Position numbers and translations under genes: made by a program. The notes under the pieces are model-generated. The model had not been told where the DNA came from, did no database searches, and was given only the letters and a program-made list of their open reading frames with translations. A DNA stretch of 20,124 bases from Micractinium sp. NFX-FRZ (lineage: Eukaryota; Chlorophyta; Trebouxiophyceae; Chlorellales; Chlorellaceae), in assembly GCA_029339195.1 (NCBI GenBank), contig JAPTJF010000700.1, positions 1 through 20,124 of the forward strand, read 5' to 3'. Shown here in pieces: positions 1-8,559 of this stretch. Positions within the stretch are counted from its first letter, which is position 1. Each line of letters opens with the position of its first letter.

Positions 1-36
1 CAGGCTCCGTCCCACCCACCCACGCTCTCAACACCG

Positions 37-186
37 GTGAGGCCTCGGGGAGTGGGGGAGGAGGCCTGGGGAGGGAGTTGCTGGCGCGCGCGTGCATTGC
101 GTGCGTCAGGTGTGAAAGCACCCCGCGCCTCAAATCCCCCCTGCCTCCCTCCCCCGCCCTTCCCCTCCCTGCCCCACCCCGTGCAG
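37..186 (+). other. Possible intron in the 5' leader of the secreted cysteine-rich protein gene
   Basis: A GT donor at 37-38 (context ACCG|GTGAGG) and a pyrimidine-rich stretch ending in GTGCAG at 186 frame a 150-base interval just upstream of the ATG at 202. If used, it is a 5' UTR intron leaving about 15 bases of leader before the start codon. The window begins too close to rule out an upstream coding exon. Confidence 0.35.
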
Positions 187-201
187 CCGTCGCCCATCAC
201 C

Positions 202-1233
202 ATGTTCCGCAAGTCGGGCCTGGCTCTGCTCCTGGTCGCGATGCTGGCCACCGGGTGAGTGAGGGGCTTGGCAGGCAGGGTGGACAGCCAGATGCAGTAG
301 GGGGAGGGAGGTTGGGGCCTAATAGAGGGTGGGAGGTGGTGGGGCTGGAGAGGGCGAGAGGTGGGGGTCGATACAGGGATGAACGGTGGTTGTGATTTTC
401 TTGCCACGTCACCACAGGGGACAGGAGGTACTGAAGAGGGGGGTTTGGAGGGGGATGTCTTGGTGGAAGCTGGGGAGGCACGGGTGAGGTGGACGGGAGG
501 GGGCCTGGGGGAGGGGCCCCGTTCTGGCCTCACTTTCCTGGCCTGGCCCTGCTGCCCGCTGCTCCCCTGCTAGTGCACGCATGGCGCACTCTCTGTGTGC
601 CCGCCCGTCTCCCTGCCTACCTGGCCTCACCGCCCCCTGCAACCTGCCCTGCCTGCAGCTCTTCTGCCGCTGGATGTCGGCACGCCACTCCTTGACGCCC
701 AGTGAACAGCCCCCTTGCTGCATCCTGCTCACCCCTCTTGACCCCCTGCCTGCAGTGCCCCCCTGCCGGCAGTCTCCTCGCCCCCCAGCCATAGCACCCT
801 TTTGTCACGCCTGCCCTCTGCCCTCCCCCTGCCTGCAGCGCCTATGCCGAGTACGAGGGCAGGACTCTCCTGCAGAGCCCGTGCCGCTGCACGGGTGTCA
901 CCCCCGGTACGTGCTGCTTCATAGTACAGCGGGCCGCTGCCCTACTGACACTGCTGGCGGTGGGGTGTCAGCAGCCTGCTGGGGCTTGGGGGCATCCATG
1001 TGAAGCCCTTTCCTGTGTGCTTGGTTAGAGGTCTGGTGAGGGTAGGGTGGGGCAACTGAGCGGTTCATATGCTCCCCAATCCTGCCTCTCTTCCTGCAGT
1101 GAACGAGTGCCCCGCCACCGGGTGCCGCCCTGGCACCAAGTGCCGCCGCTGCGACGTGTGCAACCCAGGTGGGGGCAACTGCGACTCCTTCTTCCGCTGC
1201 CTGGAGGCCAACGACAAGACGTGCGGCCAGTGA
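202..1233 (+). CDS. Small secreted cysteine-rich protein (84 aa, three exons)
   Basis: I rebuild exons 202-254, 839-906 and 1100-1233 (255 nt, stop TGA at 1231-1233). All junctions are GT-AG and the phases agree. The protein starts with a textbook signal peptide: MFRK, a hydrophobic core LALLLVAML, then ATGAYA with an A-x-A cleavage site near residue 21. The mature part is only about 63 residues but holds ten cysteines, including a CRC pair and a C-x2-C-x2-C cluster (TKCRRCDVC), enough for five disulfides. A secreted or cell-wall/lumenal disulfide-rich peptide is inferred. I recognise no family and assign no function. The ATG at 202 is chosen because it gives the signal peptide directly. Intron 1 (255-838) has three CCTGCCTGCAG acceptor-like sites, near 657, 755 and 838; the last is used because it continues the frame into the cleavage motif. 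A TGTAA at 1509-1513 could be the poly(A) signal. Confidence 0.75.
647..838 (+). repeat. Triple acceptor-like sites in intron 1 of the secreted-protein gene
   Basis: The motif CCCTGCCTGCAG occurs three times, with its AG at 656-657, 754-755 and 837-838, spaced 98 and 83 bases. Only the last fits the reading frame of exon 2. The bases after each AG are loosely alike (each has a TGCCG a few bases in). This spacing matches the clearer exon-edge duplications elsewhere in the window, but the case is weaker. Confidence 0.4.
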
Positions 1234-1607
1234 GCTGGCCGTTGCCAGCAGGCAGGCAGCAGCCGGTGTGCTGCACGCCGCCTTGAGGCCACCCACCCCT
1301 CGGGCCCGCCCGCTGCCAGCAGCAATGACACTGGCTGGCACGGCACAGGAGCGGCCGGCCTGGGATGCCACACATGCTGTTGAACCCTGAAATAGAACAC
1401 TTGCTCATGAGCTGCATGCCGCGACACGGCGCGCCCCAAGAACACCTTTGGTGCTCTGATGCGCACCCCTTTTGCTTGTGTTGTCTCTGTTCCCACGGTG
1501 CATCCGTGTGTAAAGTTGCCTGGTTGTGTCAGGGGCAGACTGCGGAGTGGCACAGGCAGTGGTTGGAAGCAGAGAGGCAGAGGGGCAAAGATCAATACAC
1601 ACAAACA

Positions 1608-1632
1608 GGGCCCCTGGGCAGCCCAGGGGCTC
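1608..1632. repeat. GC-rich stem-loop downstream of the secreted-protein gene
   Basis: GCCCCTGGG at 1610-1618 and CCCAGGGGC at 1622-1630 are perfect reverse complements separated by CAG, with one G-T and one G-C pair extending the stem to 1608/1632. It lies about 100 bases past the putative TGTAA poly(A) signal. A role in 3'-end formation is possible but not shown. Confidence 0.5.
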
Positions 1633-1733
1633 ACAGCCTCTGTTGGTGCAGCCATCACTGCGCCATGCTGCCCAGCATTGCCGCCAGCTGGCTGCAGCTC
1701 CTGCCGCAAACAGCGCACCCACCGCCTCTTCCG

Positions 1734-1753
1734 TGGCACCAGCGCTGGTGCCA
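1734..1753. repeat. Perfect 20-bp palindrome
   Basis: TGGCACCAGC followed directly by GCTGGTGCCA gives a perfect 20-base palindrome with no spacer, in the intergenic region. A dimeric protein binding site or a cruciform-prone site is possible. No copy was noticed elsewhere in the window. Confidence 0.6.
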
Positions 1754-2481
1754 ACTGCCTTTTCCTCTGGTCCCACTTTGCGCAGCGCTAAGGTGTGCAA
1801 AGCACGCCAGAGGTCTTCTGAATTTGCCTGGAGAAAGTTGGGTGCTTCAGCATGCTGGCAGCTATGCTGGCTGTGCCGCGCCGCGACGCCAGGTGTGGCC
1901 TGCCTTTTGAGGACTACCTCACGGCGACAAGGCTGTTTGAACGCGCTCACAGGGCCAAAATAATGCTCAGTGGCCCCGCAAGAGGCAGAGAGCGAGTCTC
2001 AGAGCCCGGCACCCAGGGTTGGTCCTGCCGGCGATTGCACCCGCTCGTGCGGATCGCACAACATCCGTGCTCCCCTTCGTCGAAGTTCTGCGCAACCAGA
2101 ATAAGGTGACCGCGCCTGCTCTAGCCTCCTGTCACCTTGCTGCCGCCCGCTGCACCTCAACGGGCAGCGGAGCGGGCCCCGTGTTACAAAAGCGCATTAG
2201 CAAAGAACGCCGCAAGCATTGCGCGCCGTTGCCAAACTGGCGGCGCCAGCGGCGGCGCCTGCAGCTGTCCCCTGCTGGCGGTGCCTGCAGGCCAACTCTC
2301 CATCATACTGCACTCTTGCCACTTCTTCTGCTCGCTTGCAGATTCAAGGCCCGCCTAGGTCAACCCAGGCAGGCTCCGGTGCCGGTCCTCGGTGCCGGTC
2401 CTTGGCGGAGGTTAGAAGGGGCTGTGCCTCGGCACCTCTCTACTGTGCCGCCACCTGCACCCCTACATCCCGCCAGCACTT

Positions 2482-4739
2482 ATGCCGTCCCCTGACCTGC
2501 CTGCTGCTCCGGCGGCACAACCGCTGCCAGCTGCGGCGGGTGCTCCAGGCAGCGAGGTGCGGCATGTAGAGCTGCGGGACGGCCGCCGCCTGGCCTACGC
2601 CTGCCTGGGTGCCCCGCTGGCAACAGCCCAGCTCATCTGTATCTACCACCATGTGAGTTGATGCAGCACCCAACAAAGTGAAACGAAGGCATGGTGATGC
2701 GGGGAGTGTGCTTGCCTGACTGACCTGCTGGCAGTTGCCAAGCGTGCCTGCATCTGTCACCGCGTGAGTCAACACGTGCACTTGAAGTATGCAGTACAGT
2801 CTAGGCAGCCAGCACGAGCTGCGGCACTGAGGTGCGGGCAGACCCTGCACCCCCCCGCCGCCCCAAGCGCCGCCACCCACCCCTTCCCCTCTTGCCAAGC
2901 CATCCCCCTGCAGGGCGTCCCCGCCTGCCTGATTGAAGCCGAGCCCCTGGCGGCTGCCGGCGCGCCCCTGGGTGTGGCGGTGGTGGCATTTGACCGCCCC
3001 GGAATGGGCGGCTCCACCCCCCACCCAGCCATGAGCGTCGCCTCGGTTGCAGAGGATGCGGTGCAGCTGATGGATGTGTTAGAGCTACCCTCAGCCGTGC
3101 ACGTTGGGGAGAGCGGTGGCGCGCCGTACGCAGCCGCGTTTGCGGCGACACACCCGCAGCGCACGCAGCAGGTGGGGAGCAGCGGGGCAGGAGGGCGGGG
3201 GGGCCCCGTTGGCGTGGGTGCTGCACCCAAGTGACCGGACCAAGGGGGTGCTGTGTGCACTTTTGGAAAGGGGTGCGGCACAGTGGGGCAACGCTGGCAT
3301 TGCGCAGCACCGGCGGCGCCCTTCGTCGCCCCGGAGGCAGCGCTGCCTCCTCCCTTGCGCCATGCCGGCTTGCGCCTCATTTTTGCCACTCTGCCCTGCC
3401 CCGCCTGCTCGCCTCCTGCGTGCGTGCAGCTGCTACTGCTGGCGGGGCTGGGCGCCACGCACGGCCCAGAGCACCTGCACCTGCGGCGGGGCCTCAACCC
3501 AATGGACCGGCTCAGCATGCACGCCAAGCGGTCCGGCTGCTCCTGGGCAATTAACAGGTGCGCCAATGAGCTTGTCAGTCGAGTGAGGAGATCACACCCA
3601 CACAACATGTTGCTCAGCGGTTGGTTGATCTCAAGAGGTCTCAAGAAGTTTTTGTGGGGGTGGAGGAACAGCCGTGCACCTACCTGCACATGCCGCAGCT
3701 TTACCCTTGCAACAAACTGGTGGCGGACCGCACGCCGCATTCCCTCTCCTCCTCTCCTGGCCAACTTTACCGAGCCGTTGTCATGGTCATCATCGCCGCC
3801 CTGCCCCCGCAGGCTTGTGAAGCTGGCGGCCGACAGGACGCCGGGCATGGTGCGCGCCGGCGCGGGCGGCAGCCTGGGTCCTGCGGATGCCGCCTTCCTG
3901 CAGGGCAACGAGGCCGCCAAGGACTGGCTGCTGCGCTTCATGCAGGCGTGTAGGGGTCAGGGTGGTGGGGGAGGGTCGGGTGGGGGAGGTGGAGAAGTGC
4001 CGTGCCTGTGAGGGCAAACGGTGGGTTTGAGATAGGGACGAATGTGGGACATGAAGGCAGCCAAGGACTGGCTGCAGCGTTTTTTGATGCTGGGGAGAGA
4101 GTCAGCGTGACCATGGGGCACACACAGAAGCCACGAATTGAGAGGCGTGCTCATGCCAAGACCAGGCTGCTGCCAAAGGCTGCTGCCCCCGCCCCCACCC
4201 AAGCTCCGCCGCCTGCCGAACCCCCACCTCAGTCATCGTTCCCTGCCATCTCACCCCCCTCGTCCTCCTGGCAGCGTGCCTACGTTGGCGGCATCCGCGG
4301 CGTGCTGCAAGACTATGCGCTGCTGGGCAGCGACTGGGGGGTGGACGTGAGTGCGGTACAGGCCCGTACCGCCATCTGGCACGGCTCCGCAGACCGCATC
4401 GTGTCGCCCAGTCACGCAGAGTGGTACTGCAGTACCATCTCCGGGGCGCAGCTGACCGTAGTGGAGGGGGAGGGGCACATCAGCCTGGCGGGGAGGCACG
4501 GCGGGCGCATACTGAGCGATGCACTGGCACACGCTGCCGGCAGCTCAGCAGGCGCAGCAGGCACAGCAGCAGCGGCAGACGGAGGAGGCACAGCGGCAGA
4601 GGGAGCAGCCGCAGCAGGAACAGCGGCAGGAGGAGGAGGCGCAGCGGCAGAAGGAGCAGCAGCAGGCAGTACCGCCGGCGGCGACGAACCTAGGGAGCCA
4701 GGGATGGGCGCCGAACCGTCAGTTGCCACGGCCCGTTGA
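2482..4739 (+). CDS. Alpha/beta-hydrolase fold protein (384 aa, five exons)
   Basis: Exons 2482-2652, 2914-3171, 3430-3557, 3813-3945 and 4275-4739 join in phase. The fold shows a His-Gly oxyanion element across the first junction (YHH|GVP, residues 55-60), the strand-turn FDRPGMGGS (83-91), the nucleophile elbow VGESGGAPY with Ser124, the acid in IWHGSADR (Asp270) and the base in GEGHISL (His298). The triad is therefore complete. Families of this type hydrolyse esters or related bonds; the substrate is unknown. No clear transit or signal peptide: residues 1-25 are Ala/Pro-rich. After about residue 315 the tail is an Ala/Gly low-complexity stretch encoded by imperfect GCA/GGC repeats; the +1 frame would read Gln/Glu-rich. 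Intron 4 needs a GC donor (CAG|GCGTGT, 3946-3947) to keep frame. Introns 3 and 4 carry copies of both edges of exon 4. Confidence 0.82.
3706..3740 (+). repeat. Degenerate copy of the hydrolase exon 4 head in intron 3
   Basis: This stretch (TTGCAACAAACTGGTGGCGG, then ACCGCACGCCGCAT) aligns with the exon 4 start at 3808-3848, where CGCAGGCTTGTGAAGCTGGC is followed by GGCCGACAGGACGCCGGGCAT. The copy lies about 100 bases upstream and has lost the AG acceptor. Confidence 0.55.
4054..4095 (+). repeat. Degenerate copy of the hydrolase exon 4 tail in intron 4
   Basis: AGGCAGCCAAGGACTGGCTG continuing CAGCGTTTTTTGATGC matches the exon 4 end at 3911-3945 (AGGCCGCCAAGGACTGGCTG, then CTGCGCTTCATGCAG), about 143 bases downstream of the original. 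The first 20 bases differ only at one position. The copy reads A-K-D-W-L-Q-R-F in the corresponding frame. Confidence 0.75.
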
Positions 4740-5056
4740 GCCCGCCTGTCCTCTGCTGGCGTGGCGTCCACGCCTTTTGTCTGCTCGCCATACCTGTGTG
4801 CCATCTGTCTGCTGCTTCTGTCTTCTACTTCTGCCTGCGCGACCTCATTGTTGCTATCATCCTCTTTAAAGGGCTGCAGCTCTTCCCGGCCAACCTTGAG
4901 CTTTTCCCCTCTGCACATCCTTCCCACACCAGCACCTTTCTACCTGTCCTCCTCACCACCCCAAGACTGCCGGCCCCCTCTTTCCCACATTGTTGGCTCG
5001 ATCAAGCAACTCCCTCAGAGCCCTGTGAGCCTCCTTACAACCCTCTCGAGCAAGCC
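4740..5056. other. Short intergenic region between the hydrolase and hemerythrin genes
   Basis: 317 bases between the hydrolase stop and the hemerythrin start, same strand. It is pyrimidine-rich, as expected for a 3' UTR running into a short promoter. I see no TGTAA, no TATA box and no small gene. The start at 5057 has a favourable context (AAGCCATGG). Confidence 0.6.
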
Positions 5057-5649
5057 ATGGCAGCCCCACAGGCGATGGCCGTGCTAGCAGAAGGGGCTGC
5101 GGCCGACCTCGCCATGAGCGACGTGGGGCTCACGGGCAGCACTGCGCTTGCAGAGCCCACGCTGCTTGATATGGTGCTGTGTGAGTGAGGGCCGTTAACC
5201 GGGGCATAAAGGGAGCGAGTGTCGGCAGGGCGAGGGGTCAAGGGAGGTGGGGAGCGGCAGGGGAACCTAGGCAGCGCTTAGCCCCGGGCACTGGCCTTGG
5301 ACAGCCTGCCTCGGAGTCCTGGTTGTCCCTTCAAGGGTCACTCGTGGCTGCCGTTGCCGCCGGTGGCCGTCGCCCGCCGCCAGCGTCGCCCAGGCGCTTG
5401 CCTGTGGGCGGCGCCTCTCGCCAGGCGCCCCTCAGCTGCCCGCCCCTGCTGCAGGCAAAGACTTCAACCTCAGCACCTTCATGTCAAATCTCTATCTTGA
5501 GTGCTGCTGTACACCCCAATTAACCGGGCTGCAGGCGACCACCGCAACCTGAGCACCCTGTTTGCCCACTTTGAGGCTGCGGTGCAGCAGCAGCAGCAGC
5601 ACAAGATGCAGGTGGGTGCACCCCGCAGCGAGCGGGGGCAAACTGTCGG

Positions 5650-5693
<44 letters not shown>

Positions 5694-8559
5694 GCCTATT
5701 GTGCAGCCTGCCTGGAGGCAGGCCGGGGGTGGGCCTGCAGGCTGCACGCGAGCGGGTGGGCCGGTGGAAGCAGACAGCAGTGCAGGGCAGCCGCAGCCGC
5801 AGCAGCAGTGGCAGCGCTCCAAAGGGCCCAAGGATGCACCTGTCGGCCAGCTGGTGCCCCCCGCTGCCCACCCCGGCGGCCATCCACCTCACCTGCTCAC
5901 CGCCTGCCCCGCCCCACTCATTACCACCCGTTCACTGGGCAGATGCATGCGGCGGCCATCATCCAGGAGATCCGCATGCACTCGCAGGTGGGTGGGAGCA
6001 GGGGGTGGGTGATCATGCAAGTGACTGTGTCCTGCACAGGTTGCACCAGGCTGCTTCAGGTTGTGCTCACTCGAGACGCTCGAGCACCTGGCTCAAGGGG
6101 CTCGAGTGAGTACGACCCATTGTAGCCTGCTGCAACCTGTGCAGCACACAATCAAGGGGCTGGGTGCAGGCCCATGCCACAGTTTCCTTGTGAAGCGTAA
6201 CTGCTCAGGTTGTGCTGCCTGCCTAACCTCTGGGTGGGTGGGGGCCTGAGGCGCTGGAGGATCGCTGCAGGTTGCTGTTATTCAGTTCTCTGTGTGCTCC
6301 TCATTCCTGCCTGTCCCTTCTTGACTTCCCGTTTGTTCCTGCTGTTCTCTGCCCCGGCAGGCGGAGGAGGCTGTGCTGTACCCGATGCTGGAGAGCGACG
6401 CCAGCGGGTCCACCGACAACGCGGTGCTGGCGCTGACGTCGCGCGAGGCGCACCGGATGGTGGGTGGGCGGTGCCAAGGGTTGGGGTGCGTGGCTCCGCT
6501 GCTGAGCTGGCGGTTGGAGGAAGATGTGGTGGGCGTGCTGAGGTCACAGGAGGCATGCAGGTGGGGTGTGGGTGGGTGCACAGGAGACAGAGGCCAAGGG
6601 GAGGGGTGGACGAGCGGGGCAAGGCTGTAGAGGTGTTTGCTTGCCCTTCCACTGCAGGGCGCCTTTGCGCTGTTGAGCCGCTGCCCCTGGCCACCGCCCT
6701 CGCCGTTGCTTGCATCTGCCGTCTGGCGGCAGCAGTAAAGTGCACCCTTGTCACATGCAGCCCACGATAAGCTACCTCTGCCTGCACTGGCTGCCTGGCC
6801 TGCCTACTGGCGAGCCAGGGCAGGCTAGGGACAACCGTCATTAGGTTGTGCATTAGGCGCGACTTTACAATCGACACAAACCTGATTGATTGTTGGTTGA
6901 TTCCATCTGCAGGCTGACCAGGACATGCTGGGCGTGCTGGCCTCGGTGGGCTGCACCCTGGGCGGCCGCCTGGCGCCAGGCACCACCCCGCCCGACCTGG
7001 CTGAAGCGGTGCAGAGGCTGCAGGTGGGCGCGGCGGGCTGGGGGTGAGGATCAACGGAGGGGTGGTAGGGGGGTACACTACGTTAGGCTGGAGGGCAGGC
7101 TGGGGTGGGGGCTCGAGGCGGGGGGCCAGGGCTGAGCAGGCGAGCCGGGAAGAAAGGATGGGACGCACGCTGGAGGTTTTGTGGGGCACAGGAGCTACCC
7201 ATAGCCTGGCAGAGTGTGAAGGAGTGCACTGCGTGCTGCCCCGCCATTTGTGAACATCCCATTGGCCCGCCCCACTCCCTTCTTTCCAGGCCGACACCAG
7301 CGCGCATATGGTGGATGAGGAGCGCAACGTGCTGCCCCGCCTGGCAGCGGTGAGCCTGCTGCCCTGCCTGCCCGCCCGCCTGCCTGCCTGCTTGCCTGCC
7401 CGCCTGCCCGCCTGCCCGCCTGCCTGCCTGCCTGCCTGCCTGCCCGCCTGTCGCCCAGCCCTTGCACCGGTCGCTCGCATGTCGAGCCATTCCCCACCCT
7501 CAAACACTGCGCTCTTTGCATCCCACACATAGGCAGCGGCCTGCGCTCCCCGGTGGTTCCAGGCACCCGCTGGCCCCTCGGGCCTGCGCCTCGGCTCCTT
7601 TTTGGGCCAGCCCTGCCTCCCTCCGTGATCACCACCTGGCCCCTGCTGCTGCCTCAAGTGCAGGCCTACAGCACCGCCCAGCTGGTGCTGGCTGGAAAGG
7701 ACTTTCTGGCAGGTGAGGTGCAACTCTCGAGTGTTGGTTGGGTAGAGTTATGGCATCGGGTGCCCTTGGATCAATAGAGCGCGCATGGGTGCACGGCTTG
7801 GACTTGGTGGCAGGCAGGTGAAGTCATGCGACGGTTGGGTGTGCTGGCAGTGTGGGGAGGTGAAGCAATGTGCACGGCAAGCACTCGCTGGCACAAAAAC
7901 CAGAGATGCCAGATTGGTCTAAATTAATTGTTTTCTATTCATCCCATGGCGCCAGTGGCAGCGGTGTAGTGGCGGCTCCGCCTGCCGTACCAGCCCCACC
8001 ACCCCCACCAATCCCTGCCCCTTCCCCACCTCCTCGCCACCCTGCGCAGCCAAGCTGACGGCACGCTTTGACGCCCCCATGGCCGCCGCCGGCACCGCCA
8101 TGGCTGCCGCCGTCCCGCTGGCACCCGTCCCCCTGGCCGCTGCCGGCGTCCCGCTGGCACCCGCCCCTCTGGCCGCTGCCGGCGTCCTGCTGGCCGGCGC
8201 GCCCCTGGACGCCGCTGCCGGCGCTCCCATGCAGGCGGTCATGCCCGCCGCTGGAGGCTTCCCTGTGCCAGGCGATTCCCTTTCCTATTGTGTGTTGCTA
8301 GCTGTACTACCCCCCTGCCTGCATCCGTATTCTGTTACTGTACACCATCGATTTGCTGAGGATGTGTGTGGGAAACCTGTGCTGTGTTTATAGCACCGAG
8401 TTACGCATGCATTATTGCGATGCCCATCTGCCTGCAGGCGCCCCCACTGGTGCTACCGTGACGACGGGCATCCCTGGCATCCCGGAAGCAGCTGGCGGGA
8501 AGCTGGGCGCGGCGCCTGCCCGGGCAGACACAGCGGAGGAGCAGGCCATGGTGATGTGA
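5057..8559 (+). CDS. Hemerythrin-like (HHE cation-binding) domain protein, about 302 aa, nine exons
   Basis: Exons 5057-5180, 5535-5611, 5943-5987, 6361-6459, 6913-7023, 7290-7349, 7664-7712, 8050-8271 and 8438-8559 join in phase. The four-helix diiron domain is clear: CDHRNLSTLF (His44), MHSQAEEAVLYP with the H-x3-E pair His80/Glu84, EAHRMADQDM (His113) and AHMVDEERNVLP with His158/Glu162, ending in LAGKDFLAAKLTARF. All expected ligands are present. Family members bind O2, iron or NO, or act as sensors; which applies is not shown. The C-terminal 110 residues are Ala/Pro/Val-rich with a 12-residue repeat. There is a Q5 run at the end of exon 2. No transit peptide is obvious. The exon 8 end is uncertain: a GC donor at 8272 or a GT donor at 8290 (giving 308 aa) both keep phase. 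Intron 1 carries an exon 2 echo, intron 3 a long hairpin. Confidence 0.85.
5446..5490 (+). repeat. Relic duplicate of hemerythrin exon 2 head with acceptor
   Basis: CTGCTGCAG|GCAAAGACTTC followed by AACCTCAGCACCTTCATGTC is a degenerate copy of the real exon 2 start, GGCTGCAG|GCGACCACCGC followed by AACCTGAGCACCCTGTTTGC, at an offset of exactly 80 bases (acceptor ends 5454 and 5534). It is in the same phase and would read C-K-D-F-N-L-S-T-F-M-S against the real C-D-H-R-N-L-S-T-L-F-A. The metal-ligand histidine is missing from the copy. Confidence 0.75.
5652..5690 (+). repeat. (CAG)13 microsatellite in hemerythrin intron 2
   Basis: Thirteen perfect CAG units, preceded by G and followed by CAA. 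The neighbouring exon 2 ends in a CAG run that codes for Q5 (about 5587-5601). The intronic run may be an expanded relative of that exonic run, in line with the exon-edge duplications seen elsewhere. Confidence 0.95.
6022..6154. ncRNA. Long intronic hairpin, possible small-RNA precursor
   Basis: The arms 6032-6075 and 6101-6144 are 44 bases each and pair without any gap. I count five mismatches and three G-U pairs, with a 25-base loop at 6076-6100. The inner end is a perfect 10-bp stem (CTCACTCGAG / CTCGAGTGAG); the outer end has a 14-bp perfect run (CTGCACAGGTTGCA and its complement). Five further pairs (6026-6030 with 6146-6150) and three more (6022-6024 with 6152-6154) extend it outward past two mismatched positions. 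It lies inside hemerythrin intron 3 (5988-6360). Green algae process small RNAs from long intronic foldbacks, so a miRNA-like precursor is possible; a small inverted-repeat element is the alternative. Confidence 0.6.
7355..7452 (+). repeat. CCTGCC/CCCGCC minisatellite in hemerythrin intron 6
   Basis: A run of four-base steps CCTG and CCCG (reading as CCTGCCTGCCCGCCTG) fills about 100 bases directly after the exon 6 donor. It is strand-asymmetric, pyrimidine-dominated and has no coding potential. It explains the long Gly/Arg/Ala/Gln repeat-like open frames that run antisense here. Confidence 0.85.
7800..7826 (+). repeat. Degenerate copy of hemerythrin exon 7 tail with donor
   Basis: GGACTTGGTGGCAGGCAGGT followed by GAAGTCA echoes the exon 7 end and donor at 7699-7722 (GGACTTTCTGGCAG|GTGAGG), about 100 bases downstream. 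A second, weaker echo (GCTGGCAGTG...GAGGTGAAG) follows at about 7844-7866. Confidence 0.5.
8124..8222 (+). repeat. In-frame 36-bp coding repeat in hemerythrin exon 8
   Basis: Two full 36-bp units (8124-8159, 8160-8195) and a partial third encode P-V-P-L-A-A-A-G-V-P-L-A, P-A-P-L-A-A-A-G-V-L-L-A and G-A-P-L-D-A-A-A-G. The repeat preserves the frame and forms an Ala/Pro/Leu-rich linker after the diiron domain. Confidence 0.8.

Larger units (their letters stand above)
1234..2481. other. Intergenic region with no supported gene
   Basis: About 1.25 kb between the secreted-protein gene and the alpha/beta-hydrolase. It holds the probable 3' UTR of the first gene (TGTAA at 1509), two inverted repeats listed separately, and a tandem pair of 13 bases (GGTGCCGGTCCTY) near 2388-2413. 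A 181-codon open frame on the minus strand (1405-1950) has no recognisable domain and its codon use is mixed, so I do not call it. Confidence 0.6.

Noticed and set aside
1405..1950. A 181-codon minus-strand open frame downstream of the secreted-protein gene
   Set aside because: No domain, mixed codon use, and it overlaps the likely 3' UTR; no convincing partner exons were found.
4540..4680. Gln/Glu-rich +1 frame of the hydrolase C-terminus as a separate coiled-coil protein
   Set aside because: The hydrolase frame is open through the same stretch to its stop; the Q/E reading is just the other frame of a GCA/CAG repeat.
6655..6770. Possible extra exon in hemerythrin intron 4 after CTGCAG (reads GAFALLSRCPWPPP)
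   Set aside because: It hits a stop within 30 codons without a good in-phase donor, and the domain is continuous without it.
7355..7452. CRISPR-like look of the regularly spaced CCTGCC units
   Set aside because: The units are contiguous without spacers, in an intron of a eukaryotic gene; it is a minisatellite.
6278..7723. A 481-codon open frame on the minus strand across the hemerythrin gene
   Set aside because: It lies antisense to four exons with strong family motifs, and its own protein is low-complexity (long runs of Ala, Gly, Gln and Arg from the CCTGCC repeat). It is a product of high GC content.
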